Shown here in pieces: positions 34,503 through 42,992 of a DNA stretch of 64,000 nt. The notes under the pieces are model-generated. The model saw only the letters and a program-made list of their open reading frames with translations. It made no database searches and was not told the DNA's origin. The stretch comes from Rhodonellum psychrophilum GCM71 = DSM 17998 (lineage in GTDB: Bacteria > Bacteroidota > Bacteroidia > Cytophagales > Cyclobacteriaceae): the NCBI RefSeq assembly GCF_000381545.1, contig NZ_KB906674.1:337814-401813 (forward strand), in the 5' to 3' direction. Positions within the stretch are counted from its first letter, which is position 1; every line of letters starts with the position of its first letter. A program made the position numbers and the translations under genes.

Positions 34503-35261
34503 TTAAAGCGTTTTCTTCAAGATCGTTGCACTTGCCTGCGCAGTGGGTAGGATGACGATGTCTGCCATGACCACATGAGCCGGTCGCGTCACGGCGAAGG
34601 CTATGATTTCGGCAATGTCAGCAGCCTTCAAAGGGTCATAACCTTGGTAAACCTTTTTTGATCGGTCTTCATCCCCTTTGAAGCGGACCAATGAAAATTC
34701 TGTTTCGACAAGGCCTGGATGGATTCCGATGACTTTGATGCCAAATGGATTGAGGTCCATCCGCATGCCATTCGTGATCGCATCGACCGCATGTTTGGAG
34801 GCACAGTACACATTTCCGTTTGGATAGACTTCTTTTCCTGCGATGGAGCCAATGTTGACGATGGTCCCTGATTCTCTTTCCACCATACCTGGCATCACTT
34901 CCTTAGAAACGTATAGCAATCCCTTGACATTGATGTCCATCATGGCATCCCAATTGTCCACATTTCCGGATTGGATGGGATCCATACCGTGGGCATTTCC
35001 AGCATTGTTGATCAGGACATCGATGGCTCTCCAAGATTCAGGTAGTGAGGCAAAGGCTGCTTTCACCGCCTCTCTATCCTTGACATCGAAGCAGAGTGTA
35101 AAAAGTTGGGCTTCTTCTGGTAGTTCCGCCTTGAGCGCTTCCAGTCTTTCCTTTCTCCTACCTGTGGCAATGATATTGTACCCCAAGTTGGCTAGGGAAA
35201 GGGCAGTGGCTTTTCCTATTCCTGAGGTGGCGCCTGTAATGAGTGCTATCTTTTTTTTCAT
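34503..35261 (-). CDS. Short-chain dehydrogenase/reductase (YdfG-like)
   Basis: A classical SDR of 252 residues: NAD(P) site ITGATSGIGKATALSL, NNAG, catalytic Ser in NIGSIAG and YCASK. The Arg-rich ATGRRKERLE after strand 2 suggests NADP preference. Overall pattern is like the YdfG 3-hydroxy acid / serine dehydrogenase group, but the substrate is unproven. It starts 1 nt after the porT stop, in one operon menG-porT-SDR-vanX-like. Confidence 0.85.
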   Translation of the reverse strand: MKKKIALITGATSGIGKATALSLANLGYNIIATGRRKERLEALKAELPEEAQLFTLCFDVKDREAVKAAFASLPESWRAIDVLINNAGNAHGMDPIQSGNVDNWDAMMDINVKGLLYVSKEVMPGMVERESGTIVNIGSIAGKEVYPNGNVYCASKHAVDAITNGMRMDLNPFGIKVIGIHPGLVETEFSLVRFKGDEDRSKKVYQGYDPLKAADIAEIIAFAVTRPAHVVMADIVILPTAQASATILKKTL

Positions 35262-35262
35262 T

Positions 35263-36048
35263 TTATTGAAAATTCAAATACAGCGTGATGCTTTTTCTTT
35301 TCAGGGATTCGATTGCTCCGGCAAATTCCGAATCAGAAGCTTCCGGTCGGTACATGTTGTTCAATCCATGGGAGAAACGAACCTCGGGAGAGAATTTGAA
35401 GAATTTGAAATAAAGATCGAATCCGATACCCATGTCCACGGTGAAATCTCTTCCTGTGGTGACCAAGCCCTCGATATCCGCCTCATCTTGATCTTTTGTC
35501 CTGAACATGGCGCTTCCTCCGGCAGTAAAAAACATCCGGGAATTGTTGAATCTTTGTGCCTTGTATTTGAGAAGTAAGGGGAATTCCACCATGGTGGACT
35601 CTGTTACGATCGTTCTTGAATTGCCTTGCGGTGCTCCATCTATGGTGTTGTCGAGTTGAACGTTGCCAAAGAAATTGATATCTGTCTTAAATTCGTAGAA
35701 AGCCACTTTTGGGGTAAAGAGGATATTGAGTTGATCGTGTAGCCTAAATGTGGTCAGGAAACCCAGCGAAAAACCCGGTGTATAGACGGGCATGATACTC
35801 TGTACCTGTCCCAAAACCGCATTTTGGGAATTGAGAAATTCTTCTGAATATTTCAGCCTCCAGGAGTTGGTGTGGGTGGCAAGAAAAAAACCATAAGAAA
35901 TGGCTTTTTCATCCTGACCAGCCGTGCTGATGGCATTGAATCTGGCTTGGGCAAAAAGAGAGGAACTGGTGAAAAGAAGCAGGAAAAGACTCGCTGCTAT
36001 TTTTCTCCGATGTAAATTGAGCTGATGCCGAAGGTCAGGGGTTTGCAT
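35263..36048 (-). CDS. porT: Type IX secretion outer-membrane protein PorT
   Basis: The 261-residue protein has a signal peptide (IAASLFLLLFTSSSLFAQ) and an outer-membrane beta-barrel pattern, with segments like SYGFFLATHTNSWRLKYS, PGFSLGFLTTFRL, EFPLLLKYKAQR and the closing LYLNFQ. Family resemblance to PorT, and its place right after menG (a common order in Bacteroidota), support the call. PorT is needed for secretion of proteins with type IX sorting tails such as those at 7839 and 48781. Its start overlaps menG by 52 nt. Confidence 0.82.
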   Translation of the reverse strand: MQTPDLRHQLNLHRRKIAASLFLLLFTSSSLFAQARFNAISTAGQDEKAISYGFFLATHTNSWRLKYSEEFLNSQNAVLGQVQSIMPVYTPGFSLGFLTTFRLHDQLNILFTPKVAFYEFKTDINFFGNVQLDNTIDGAPQGNSRTIVTESTMVEFPLLLKYKAQRFNNSRMFFTAGGSAMFRTKDQDEADIEGLVTTGRDFTVDMGIGFDLYFKFFKFSPEVRFSHGLNNMYRPEASDSEFAGAIESLKRKSITLYLNFQ

Positions 36049-36719
36049 TTTGTGTTTTTAAAACCAACTTTTTCTAATACTTCCAGAAAATCATTCCCGT
36101 CCGGGAAAGCCTGTACCGACTCTGGCAAATAGGTATAGGCGGAATCATCTTTTGAGACGAGTTTACCGATTCGAGGTAAAATATATTTGAAATAAAAATT
36201 ATATCCTTGCTTCATTGGGAATTTCTTTGGCTTTGAAAATTCCACGATCACGGTTTTTCCTCCAGGTTTCAACACCCGATACATGTCGGCAATTCCTTTT
36301 TCCAAGGTTTCAAAGTTTCTGACTCCAAATGAAACGATGACGGCATCAAATTTATTATCCTCAAAAAGGAGCTTTTCGGAATCACCCATCTGAAGATCGA
36401 TGATATGTTCCAAGTTTCGCTTTTTCATCTTTTTTCTGCCTTCTTCCAACATTCCTGCCGAAATATCCACACCGATGATTTTATCGGGGTTGAGGGCAAG
36501 TGCCTCGATCGCAAAATCTCCGGTACCTGTGGCAATGTCCAAAATCAGTTTGGGTTTGTCTTTTTGGAGCAATTTGATTGCCTTTTTCCTCCAAATAATA
36601 TCGATTCCCAAGCTGAGCACATGATTCAACAAGTCGTACCGCTTGCTGATGTTGTTGAACATTTCCGCAACCTGCTCTTTTTTGCCTTCCTGTTTGTTTT
36701 TATATGGGACTACTGCCAT
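35997..36719 (-). CDS. menG: Demethylmenaquinone methyltransferase
   Basis: Also called UbiE. The 240-residue enzyme has the family signatures YDLLNHVLSLGIDIIWRKKA and LDIATGTGDFAIEAL (SAM site), with ITVSFGVRNFE-type motif (VSFGVRNFE) and RVLKPGG. It performs the last step of menaquinone synthesis, fitting menaquinone as respiratory quinone in Bacteroidota. First gene of the operon reading into porT. Confidence 0.95.
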   Translation of the reverse strand: MAVVPYKNKQEGKKEQVAEMFNNISKRYDLLNHVLSLGIDIIWRKKAIKLLQKDKPKLILDIATGTGDFAIEALALNPDKIIGVDISAGMLEEGRKKMKKRNLEHIIDLQMGDSEKLLFEDNKFDAVIVSFGVRNFETLEKGIADMYRVLKPGGKTVIVEFSKPKKFPMKQGYNFYFKYILPRIGKLVSKDDSAYTYLPESVQAFPDGNDFLEVLEKVGFKNTKCKPLTFGISSIYIGEK

Positions 36720-36910
36720 GTACTTTTATTAAATGATGGTGCAATATTACTAATAAACCTGCGCAATGGAAAAATGTTAAGGATATATCCACTTTCTATA
36801 TTCCAATGCAGCGGGGGGGAAATGGTAGAATACGGCTATTTGGGACGAGAAACCAGAGCATTTTGAATCTTGAAAACAAAGTTAAAGGGCTGGATTTGGA
36901 TTCCTGCTGG

Positions 36911-36939
36911 TTGATTTTGGACTGAAAGCCTTATATTTG
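36911..36939 (+). promoter_or_regulatory. Promoter of engB
   Basis: TTG at 36911-36913, an 18-nt spacer and TATATTTG at 36932-36939, about 20 nt before the ATG; matches the Bacteroidota promoter form. Confidence 0.65.
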
Positions 36940-36957
36940 TGTTTAAATTAAAAAACA

Positions 36958-37566
36958 ATGATCAAAACTGCCACCTTTTTAATCAGCAACACGGACCATG
37001 AAAAATGTCCTGCACCCAATAAACCAGAGTTTGCCTTTATCGGCCGCTCCAACGTGGGCAAGAGTTCTTTGATCAATATGCTCACCAATAACAAAAAACT
37101 AGCAAAAATCTCCGGAACCCCGGGAAAAACACAGCTGATCAATCATTTTGATATTGATGGGAAGTGGTACATGGTCGATTTGCCAGGTTATGGCTTTGCT
37201 AAGGTCAGCAAATCCCTGAAGGCCGATTGGGATAAAATGATCAAAAGTTATTTGACCAGCAGGGAAAATCTCGTTGCTGTATTTGTGCTGATCGACAGCA
37301 GGTTGGACCCCCAGAATCCTGATTTGGAATTTCTCACTTGGTGCGGAAAGAATGGGGTTCCCGTCGTGATCATTTTTACCAAGGCGGACAAACAGTCCAA
37401 GACCAAGACACACGCCTCTGTGGATAAATTCCTCAATGCCTCCGAAGCGATTTTCCAAGAAGCGCCACTTTATTTCATTACCTCCGCTGAAACAGCCGAT
37501 GGAAAGAAGGATGTGGTTTCTTTTATAGAGGAACAAGTGAAAGAATATTACGCAACACCAAACTAA
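36958..37566 (+). CDS. engB: Ribosome-biogenesis GTPase YihA/YsxC/EngB
   Basis: A 202-residue single-domain GTPase: G1 GRSNVGKSSLINML, G2 TPGKTQ, G3 DLPGYGFA, G4 TKADK. EngB acts late in 50S assembly. It is of family length and monocistronic, with its own promoter; the next gene has another promoter. Confidence 0.96.
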   Translation: MIKTATFLISNTDHEKCPAPNKPEFAFIGRSNVGKSSLINMLTNNKKLAKISGTPGKTQLINHFDIDGKWYMVDLPGYGFAKVSKSLKADWDKMIKSYLTSRENLVAVFVLIDSRLDPQNPDLEFLTWCGKNGVPVVIIFTKADKQSKTKTHASVDKFLNASEAIFQEAPLYFITSAETADGKKDVVSFIEEQVKEYYATPN

Positions 37567-37568
37567 GA

Positions 37569-37599
37569 TTTGGGCTTTATCATTGAAAGTCTATCTTTG
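37569..37599 (+). promoter_or_regulatory. Promoter of the DUF5606 gene
   Basis: TTG at 37569-37571, a 20-nt spacer and TATCTTTG at 37592-37599, 25 nt before the start codon. Confidence 0.65.
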
Positions 37600-37624
37600 C
37601 AGCCTGATTTAAGCAAACGATCAT

Positions 37625-38083
37625 ATGAAATTTAAAGAATTAGCAACAGTATCCGGCAAGCCCGGATTGTATAAAGTCTTAAAACCAACCAGAAGCGGCG
37701 TTATTCTCGAAGCTTTGGATGAAAAGAAAAGTAAATTGGTCGTCGGTGCCAGTCAACGTGTTTCCATTTTGAGCGAGATCTCCATCTATACCACGACGGA
37801 AGAAGGTGCCATCGCATTGGAAGACGTGATGAAAAAAATCGAAAAGGAATTTAAGGGAGATCTTGGTGTTGATGGTACTGCCGATGCGGATGAGCTGAAG
37901 GCATTCCTCAAGCATGTCCTTCCTGAGTTTGACGAAGACAGGGTATATGCTTCCGATATCAAAAAATTGATCACTTGGTACCAAATCATCAGAAAGCAGG
38001 TTCCGGAATCCTTGGAGGAAGTGGTTGCTGAAGAGGGCGCAGATGCCAACGTTGAGTCTTCGGAAGATTCAAAAGAGGCTTAA
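37625..38083 (+). CDS. DUF5606 protein
   Basis: The 152-residue cytoplasmic protein starts FKELATVSGKPGLYKVLKPT, a signature of the Bacteroidota-specific DUF5606 family, continues with a small beta-domain (GVILEALDEKKSKLVVG) and a helical part (FKGDLGVDGTADADELKAFL), and ends in an acidic tail. Function unknown; family members sit beside housekeeping genes. Own promoter and terminator. Confidence 0.88.
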   Translation: MKFKELATVSGKPGLYKVLKPTRSGVILEALDEKKSKLVVGASQRVSILSEISIYTTTEEGAIALEDVMKKIEKEFKGDLGVDGTADADELKAFLKHVLPEFDEDRVYASDIKKLITWYQIIRKQVPESLEEVVAEEGADANVESSEDSKEA

Positions 38084-38121
38084 TTCCCTTAGGTATTTAA
38101 GCTTTCTTTACGGTTGAATTA

Positions 38122-38168
38122 ACAAACGAAGCGGAAATTCATTGTGAATTTCCGCTTCGTTTGTTTTG
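38122..38168 (+). terminator. Strong hairpin terminator
   Basis: A 20-bp perfect stem from ACAAACGAAGCGG to CCGCTTCGTTTGT with a TTG loop, then TTTG. It separates the DUF5606 gene from the next frame. Confidence 0.85.
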
Positions 38169-38192
38169 AGCATTTTTCAAAATCAAGAATTG

Positions 38193-38498
38193 ATGGAACC
38201 TTCCCTACTGCAAGAAGCCATACAGCTCCTTCAAAAGGATTTTGACCTTCCGGCCGTTCAATCCGAACTGACCGAGGAGCAGCTGATCATTTTATTTACC
38301 CCCGTGCTTCAGCATCTCCTCAACAGGGATTTTGAGCGCTTGCTTCAAATTTGTTACAAAATAGACTTGGGCGAGAACACCTTCAAACACATCCTGCACG
38401 AAAGTGAGCCCAACGAAATGGCTTCCGATTTGGCAAGAGCCATCATCGCCCGACACAAGTTGAAAATCGAAATCCGCAGAAGGTATTCCGCAGGCTGA
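38193..38498 (+). CDS. Conserved-looking small protein, 101 residues
   Basis: ATG 38193 gives a 101-residue acidic-to-basic helical protein (MEPSLLQEAIQLLQKDF ... SDLARAIIARHKLKIEIRRR). A TTG nine codons upstream lies in the terminator stem, so it is not used. No membrane span or signal. The Leu-rich helices may mediate protein contact; no family is recognised. It converges with fbp. Confidence 0.65.
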   Translation: MEPSLLQEAIQLLQKDFDLPAVQSELTEEQLIILFTPVLQHLLNRDFERLLQICYKIDLGENTFKHILHESEPNEMASDLARAIIARHKLKIEIRRRYSAG

Positions 38499-38550
38499 TT
38501 GACACCGGATCAATCCCACAAAAGCCTTTGGTTTTGAGTAGGAAAACCGT

Positions 38551-39591
38551 TTATTTTTCGTGAATACTTTCTTGTTTCACCTCCAAAAAAGATTCCGCCT
38601 CCACTACCATTTTGGTGGATCCAATGTAAAGAGGCGTTCTTTGGTGGAGGGAATTTGGAATGATGTCCAAAATTCTATCTTTCCCGTCAGTTGCCCTTGC
38701 TCCAGCTTGCTCTGCGATAAAAGCGAGTGCATTTGCCTCATAGAGCAGCCTGAGTTTTCCGGTTGGGGATTTTTTGGTTTTGGGATAAATGTAGATTCCG
38801 CCTTTCAGAAGATTCCTGTGAAAATCCGCCACCAAGCTGCCGATATAGCGGGCATTGTATTCTTTTCTTTTGCAATGATCGAGGTAAGATTTGAGCCCAT
38901 CTTCAAAGGAATGGTAGGACCCTTCGTTGATGCTGTAGATTTTCCCGGTTTTTGGAGCGCAGATATCGGGATGGGAAAGGAAAAATTCTCCAAGGGATTG
39001 CTCGTAGGTAAATCCATTCACACCGTTGCCTGTGGTGTACACCAACATGGTGGAAGAACCATAAAGCACATATCCAGCAGCCACTTGCTGGTTTCCGGGT
39101 TGCATGATGTCCTCCGGTTGGATAGGGCTTCCAGTGGGTGTTACCCTGCGGTAAATTGAAAAAATGGTCCCAATTGAGATATTGACATCAATATTTGAAG
39201 ATCCATCCAGTGGATCGATTGCGATCACGTATTTTCCGGAGCTGTTTTGAAGGTCGATCACTTCATCGTCTTCCTCAGAGACCACTGCGCAGACTTCGCC
39301 TCCTTTGGTCAATGCTCGTGTAAAGCGAATGTTGGCGATCACATCCAGTTTTTGCTGCTCTTCTCCCTGAACATTGGTTTGGCCAAAGGCCCCTCCAATA
39401 TTGGAAAGACCGGCACGATTGGTTTCCCGATTTACTATCTTTGTCGCCAAGGCAATGTCCCTGAGCAGTTGGGAAAGTTCTCCCGAAGCAAAAGGGAAAT
39501 CATCCTGTTTCTTCTTAATAAATCTGTCCAGGGTTACGCCTACAGAATAGGCTAAAGTGGAATTGTCTGGAGTGTAGGGCTTGATTTTCAT
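38551..39591 (-). CDS. fbp: Class I fructose-1,6-bisphosphatase
   Basis: A 346-residue gluconeogenic enzyme. The metal-site motif is [14 protein letters not shown], with an upstream SEEDDEV acidic loop and GGIYIYP plus [13 protein letters not shown] near the C-terminus. This class needs Mg2+ and hydrolyses fructose-1,6-bisphosphate. It is transcribed divergently from aspartate kinase with a 57-nt gap. Confidence 0.96.
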   Translation of the reverse strand: MKIKPYTPDNSTLAYSVGVTLDRFIKKKQDDFPFASGELSQLLRDIALATKIVNRETNRAGLSNIGGAFGQTNVQGEEQQKLDVIANIRFTRALTKGGEVCAVVSEEDDEVIDLQNSSGKYVIAIDPLDGSSNIDVNISIGTIFSIYRRVTPTGSPIQPEDIMQPGNQQVAAGYVLYGSSTMLVYTTGNGVNGFTYEQSLGEFFLSHPDICAPKTGKIYSINEGSYHSFEDGLKSYLDHCKRKEYNARYIGSLVADFHRNLLKGGIYIYPKTKKSPTGKLRLLYEANALAFIAEQAGARATDGKDRILDIIPNSLHQRTPLYIGSTKMVVEAESFLEVKQESIHEK

Positions 39592-39648
39592 GTCTTTTAA
39601 AAATACAATTTTTGAGTTTAATAGTGGAAAATTACAATTAATATTTTG

Positions 39649-40914
39649 ATGTCAAAAACAATTGTGTTCAAATTTGGGGGTGCATCTGTAAAAGATGCGA
39701 AATCCATCGAAAACCTATTCAATATTTTATTCAATCGATTGCGAAATCGTACTCTCATCGTTATTTCGGCGATGGGAAAGACGACGAATGGTTTGGAAGA
39801 GATTTTGAGATTGAAATTAAATGGGGATTTGACATCTTCGAATAGTGCAAAAATAAAGGATTTTCATTTGGGCATTTGCCGAGAAATATTCCCTCCGGAA
39901 AGCATGATTTTCTCGATCATCGAAAATCTTTTTATGCAAATGGACAGGGATCTGGACAAGCCGCTTACGCAGGAGAATTATGATGCCTATTATGATCAGA
40001 TTGTTTCCTATGGGGAATTGCTCTCTTCTCGGATTTTGCAGGAATATCTTTGTTTCAAGGGGATATTCTGTATTTGGCAGGATGCCCGTGAAATCATCTC
40101 GACCAATAGCAATTACCGTTTTGTAGAGGTGGATTGGGACAAAACGAAAAACCTTTGTCTGAAACATTTGGGATCCAAATTGGAGCAGTATCCTGTCGTT
40201 ACCCAAGGTTTTATCGGTGCGGATCCGAAAGGCAAAACGACTACTTTGGGAAGGGAAGGCTCGGACTTTACTGCCGCGATCCTTGCTTTTTGCCTGAATG
40301 CACAATCAGTCACCATTTGGAAAGATGTGGATGGTGTCCGAAATGCCGATCCAAAACGGTTTCCCGACACGGTCAAGTTTGAGGAGTTGGATTATCGGGA
40401 AGCTGCAGAGTTGGCATTTTACGGAGCCTCCGTGATCCATCCCAAAACAATCAAACCGCTGGCAAACCTGTCCATTCCTCTATATGTGAAGTCATTTTTA
40501 TCACCAGAAGCTGTCGGCACCAAGATCTGTCAGGTTTCAGAGCCGATGCACATCCCTTGCACCGTGGTCAAGGACAATCAGATTCTGGTGAGTTTTAGAG
40601 TGACGGATTTCACTTTCATAGCAGAATCCCACATTCATCGGGTGTATGAAGTCCTGAAGAAGCTCAAATTGAAGGTGAACATGTTGCAGGTATCCGCCAT
40701 CAGTATTTCCATCGTCATTGATATGGAAATGTTTGCCTTGGATCAACTCATTTCCACACTCCAAAATGACTTTTCGGTGAAATACAATGATGCCCTTCAA
40801 CTGATTACTGTAAAAAACCAAAATGCAGATTTGGTGGAAGCACTCCTAAAAGGGAAGGAAGCATTGTTGGAACAAGTGACAAGATCCACCTTTCAATTTG
40901 TCCATAAGCCCTGA
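39649..40914 (+). CDS. lysC: Aspartate kinase, monofunctional
   Basis: First step of lysine, threonine and methionine synthesis. Starts at ATG 39649 ([17 protein letters not shown]). Further motifs: [26 protein letters not shown] and the [14 protein letters not shown] segment; two ACT-type regulatory repeats occupy about residues 300-421. No fused homoserine dehydrogenase is present. Feedback specificity cannot be read. A stand-alone gene. Confidence 0.9.
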   Translation: MSKTIVFKFGGASVKDAKSIENLFNILFNRLRNRTLIVISAMGKTTNGLEEILRLKLNGDLTSSNSAKIKDFHLGICREIFPPESMIFSIIENLFMQMDRDLDKPLTQENYDAYYDQIVSYGELLSSRILQEYLCFKGIFCIWQDAREIISTNSNYRFVEVDWDKTKNLCLKHLGSKLEQYPVVTQGFIGADPKGKTTTLGREGSDFTAAILAFCLNAQSVTIWKDVDGVRNADPKRFPDTVKFEELDYREAAELAFYGASVIHPKTIKPLANLSIPLYVKSFLSPEAVGTKICQVSEPMHIPCTVVKDNQILVSFRVTDFTFIAESHIHRVYEVLKKLKLKVNMLQVSAISISIVIDMEMFALDQLISTLQNDFSVKYNDALQLITVKNQNADLVEALLKGKEALLEQVTRSTFQFVHKP

Positions 40915-40993
40915 TTGCAGTCGGAGCGATTGGTTCAGTTGGCTTGGTCAAGTGAGCTTTCCGGAATCTTAAAAAATATAAGGTGAATCCGGC

Positions 40994-41479
40994 TCAGACG
41001 AAAATTTTATGTTCGGATTTCAAATGTTCAAGAAGGCTGTTGATGGAATCGTCCAGTATGTTGTAAACCAAGTCAAATCCATCCTCATTTCCATAATAGG
41101 GGTCCGGCACATCGATGTGATCAGGATCCGATTGGAATTCCCGCATCAAGAACACCTTTTTGTGCTTGAGTCCGGATTGTTTGATTTGTTCTTGAATGTT
41201 GGATTTGTTGGAATCGTCCATCGCAATGATATATTGAAATTCACGAATATCCACCCTGTGGATCTGTCTCCCCCGATGGTCGATGGGGATATTGTTTCTT
41301 TTGGCGCACTTCAGGGTTCGCTCGTCCGGCAACTCACCAATGTGGTAATCAGAGGTTCCGCAACTGTCACTGGAAAATTTATCGATAAGATTCTGTGCTT
41401 TTAACTTGTGATTGAAAATAGCTTCAGCCAAGGGAGACCTGCAGATGTTGCCCAAACACACGAATAATACTTTGATCAT
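40994..41479 (-). CDS. Low-molecular-weight protein-tyrosine phosphatase
   Basis: The N-terminal P-loop VCLGNICRSPLAE (CX5R) and the general-acid loop DPYYGNEDGF identify the LMW-PTP fold; length 161 is typical. These dephosphorylate tyrosine kinases of capsule synthesis or other phosphoproteins, but no tyrosine kinase gene is nearby, so the substrate is open. Confidence 0.93.
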   Translation of the reverse strand: MIKVLFVCLGNICRSPLAEAIFNHKLKAQNLIDKFSSDSCGTSDYHIGELPDERTLKCAKRNNIPIDHRGRQIHRVDIREFQYIIAMDDSNKSNIQEQIKQSGLKHKKVFLMREFQSDPDHIDVPDPYYGNEDGFDLVYNILDDSINSLLEHLKSEHKIFV

Positions 41480-41715
41480 AAAAAAGACTGATTGCTATTT
41501 ATTAATTGAAGTAAAGACCAAGTTAAATAAATTTTAACAACCCCACTCAAAGTTGGCAATCTTATCGGAATAAAAAAGAAAATTATTTACGAAATATTAT
41601 TCTTAATAATCTGACATGCTGTTCAATATAAGGATATAACCTTTCAATACCCCCGTATTTATAAGGGTAAAACCCCAAAAACACAAAACACACAAAATAT
41701 TATTTGGGATAAATT

Positions 41716-41745
41716 TTGTGATTATGTCAATAAAGGATACCTTTG
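41716..41745 (+). promoter_or_regulatory. Promoter of the Fur-type gene
   Basis: TTG at 41716-41718, a 19-nt spacer and TACCTTTG at 41738-41745 fit the Bacteroidota consensus; the operator follows 16 nt downstream. Confidence 0.7.
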
Positions 41746-41761
41746 TGTAACAATTCGCAAA

Positions 41762-41776
41762 TGATAATGGTTATCT
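41762..41776. promoter_or_regulatory. Fur/PerR-type 7-1-7 operator
   Basis: TGATAATGGTTATCT differs at two of 15 positions from the 7-1-7 consensus TGATAATNATTATCA. It lies between promoter and start codon, 15 nt before the ATG, so it fits autoregulation of the Fur-type gene and the linked peroxiredoxin. Confidence 0.65.
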
Positions 41777-41791
41777 ATTAGAAATTATTCA

Positions 41792-42220
41792 ATGAATCTG
41801 GAATTTGTCAAAAATAAAGTAACACAAAGTGGATTAAAATTCACCCACCAGCGGATGGTGATCTACAATGCGCTTTACAATGCCGAAGAACATCCTACGG
41901 CAGAGTTGGTTTTTGATCAAATAAAGTTAGCCAACCCCACAGTTTCATTGGGCACGGTCTACAAAACACTGGATAGCTTTGTACAAGCCGGGATCATCCA
42001 GAAATTCATGGATCAGAATGGTTTGATGCGTTTTGATGCCATCGTGGAGGCCCATAGCCATCTTTATTGTATGGAATCCCATGAAATCAGAGATTACCGA
42101 AATGTAGAATTGGAAAAATTGCTGAATGAATTCATTCAATCCCATCCCATAGCGGGTTTTCAGGTGGATGAGATTTCGGTGGTTTTCAAAGGATTTAAAA
42201 AACCGGAAATCTTCAATTAG
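41792..42220 (+). CDS. Fur-family (PerR-like) transcriptional repressor
   Basis: A 142-residue Fur-family protein: winged helix (THQRMVIYNALYNAEEHP, TVSLGTVYKTLDSF) and dimer domain with HSHLYC and ESHEIRDY. The CxxC pairs that hold structural zinc in many Fur/PerR proteins are absent; only one Cys remains. The next gene, 27 nt away, is a peroxiredoxin, so a peroxide or metal response (PerR role) is more likely than iron control. A Fur/PerR-type operator precedes it. Confidence 0.88.
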   Translation: MNLEFVKNKVTQSGLKFTHQRMVIYNALYNAEEHPTAELVFDQIKLANPTVSLGTVYKTLDSFVQAGIIQKFMDQNGLMRFDAIVEAHSHLYCMESHEIRDYRNVELEKLLNEFIQSHPIAGFQVDEISVVFKGFKKPEIFN

Positions 42221-42247
42221 AACTTTATAAACAAAAACAATAATATT

Positions 42248-42877
42248 ATGTCATTAGTAGGAAAAAAAGCACCCTTATTTTCTGTTCCAGCGGTAATCAA
42301 TGGAGAAGAAATCGTTGAGAATTTTTCTTTGGATCAATACCTTGGAAAAAAAGACGTTGTTTTCTTCTTCTATCCAAAGGATTTTACTTTCGTTTGTCCA
42401 ACTGAAATTTTGGCTTTCCAAGAGAAATTGGGTGAATTTGAAAAAAGAGGCGTAGCTGTTGTGGCTGCATCTACGGATTCTGAAGAATCACATTTGGCTT
42501 GGTTGAACCTTCCAAAAGAACAAGGCGGTATCATGGGTGTTACTTACCCAATCGTAGCCGATGGCGCGAAGACAGTTGCCCACAACTTTGGCGTTTTGGC
42601 TGGCGAATGGAATTATTCAGAAGATGGAGAATTGACTTTCGAAGGAGCTCCTGTGGCTTATAGAGGTACTTTCTTGATCGACAAAAATGGTGTTGTAAGA
42701 CAAGAAACCATCAATGATCTTCCATTGGGAAGAAACATCGACGAAATGATCCGTTTGGTAGATGCCCTTCACCACGTGGAGAAATTTGGTGAGGTTTGTC
42801 CAGCCAACTGGGAAGATGGAAAAGAGGCAATGAGTGCAACCAAAGAAGGTGTTGCCGCTTATTTGAGCAAAAATTGA
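42248..42877 (+). CDS. 2-Cys peroxiredoxin (AhpC/Prx1 group)
   Basis: A 209-residue thiol peroxidase that reduces H2O2 and organic peroxides. Peroxidatic Cys in FTFVCPTEI (near residue 50) and resolving Cys in GEVCPANW near 177 are both present. It follows the PerR-like gene by 27 nt with a purine-rich site, so both are likely induced by peroxide together. No ahpF lies nearby, so the reductant is probably thioredoxin-type. Confidence 0.93.
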   Translation: MSLVGKKAPLFSVPAVINGEEIVENFSLDQYLGKKDVVFFFYPKDFTFVCPTEILAFQEKLGEFEKRGVAVVAASTDSEESHLAWLNLPKEQGGIMGVTYPIVADGAKTVAHNFGVLAGEWNYSEDGELTFEGAPVAYRGTFLIDKNGVVRQETINDLPLGRNIDEMIRLVDALHHVEKFGEVCPANWEDGKEAMSATKEGVAAYLSKN

Positions 42878-42898
42878 TACAAGCTTTAAATTAAGAAT

Positions 42899-42928
42899 CA
42901 AAACCCTGGCCTCGGTCAGGGTTTTTTG
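42899..42928 (+). terminator. Terminator of the peroxiredoxin operon
   Basis: AAAACCCTG / CAGGGTTTTTT stem with GCCTCGGT loop, 22 nt after the stop codon. Confidence 0.88.
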
Positions 42929-42992
42929 CTTTTTGGGAAGATCGGTGGTTGAAATGGAATCTTTATGGACTGTATTGCCTATTTTTGCTCCG

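Larger units (their letters stand above)
41480..41791. promoter_or_regulatory. Regulatory region between PTP and Fur-type genes
   Basis: A 310-nt AT-rich divergent region with a promoter and a Fur/PerR-like operator near its right end (listed apart). No gene or terminator is evident in the left part. Confidence 0.6.
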
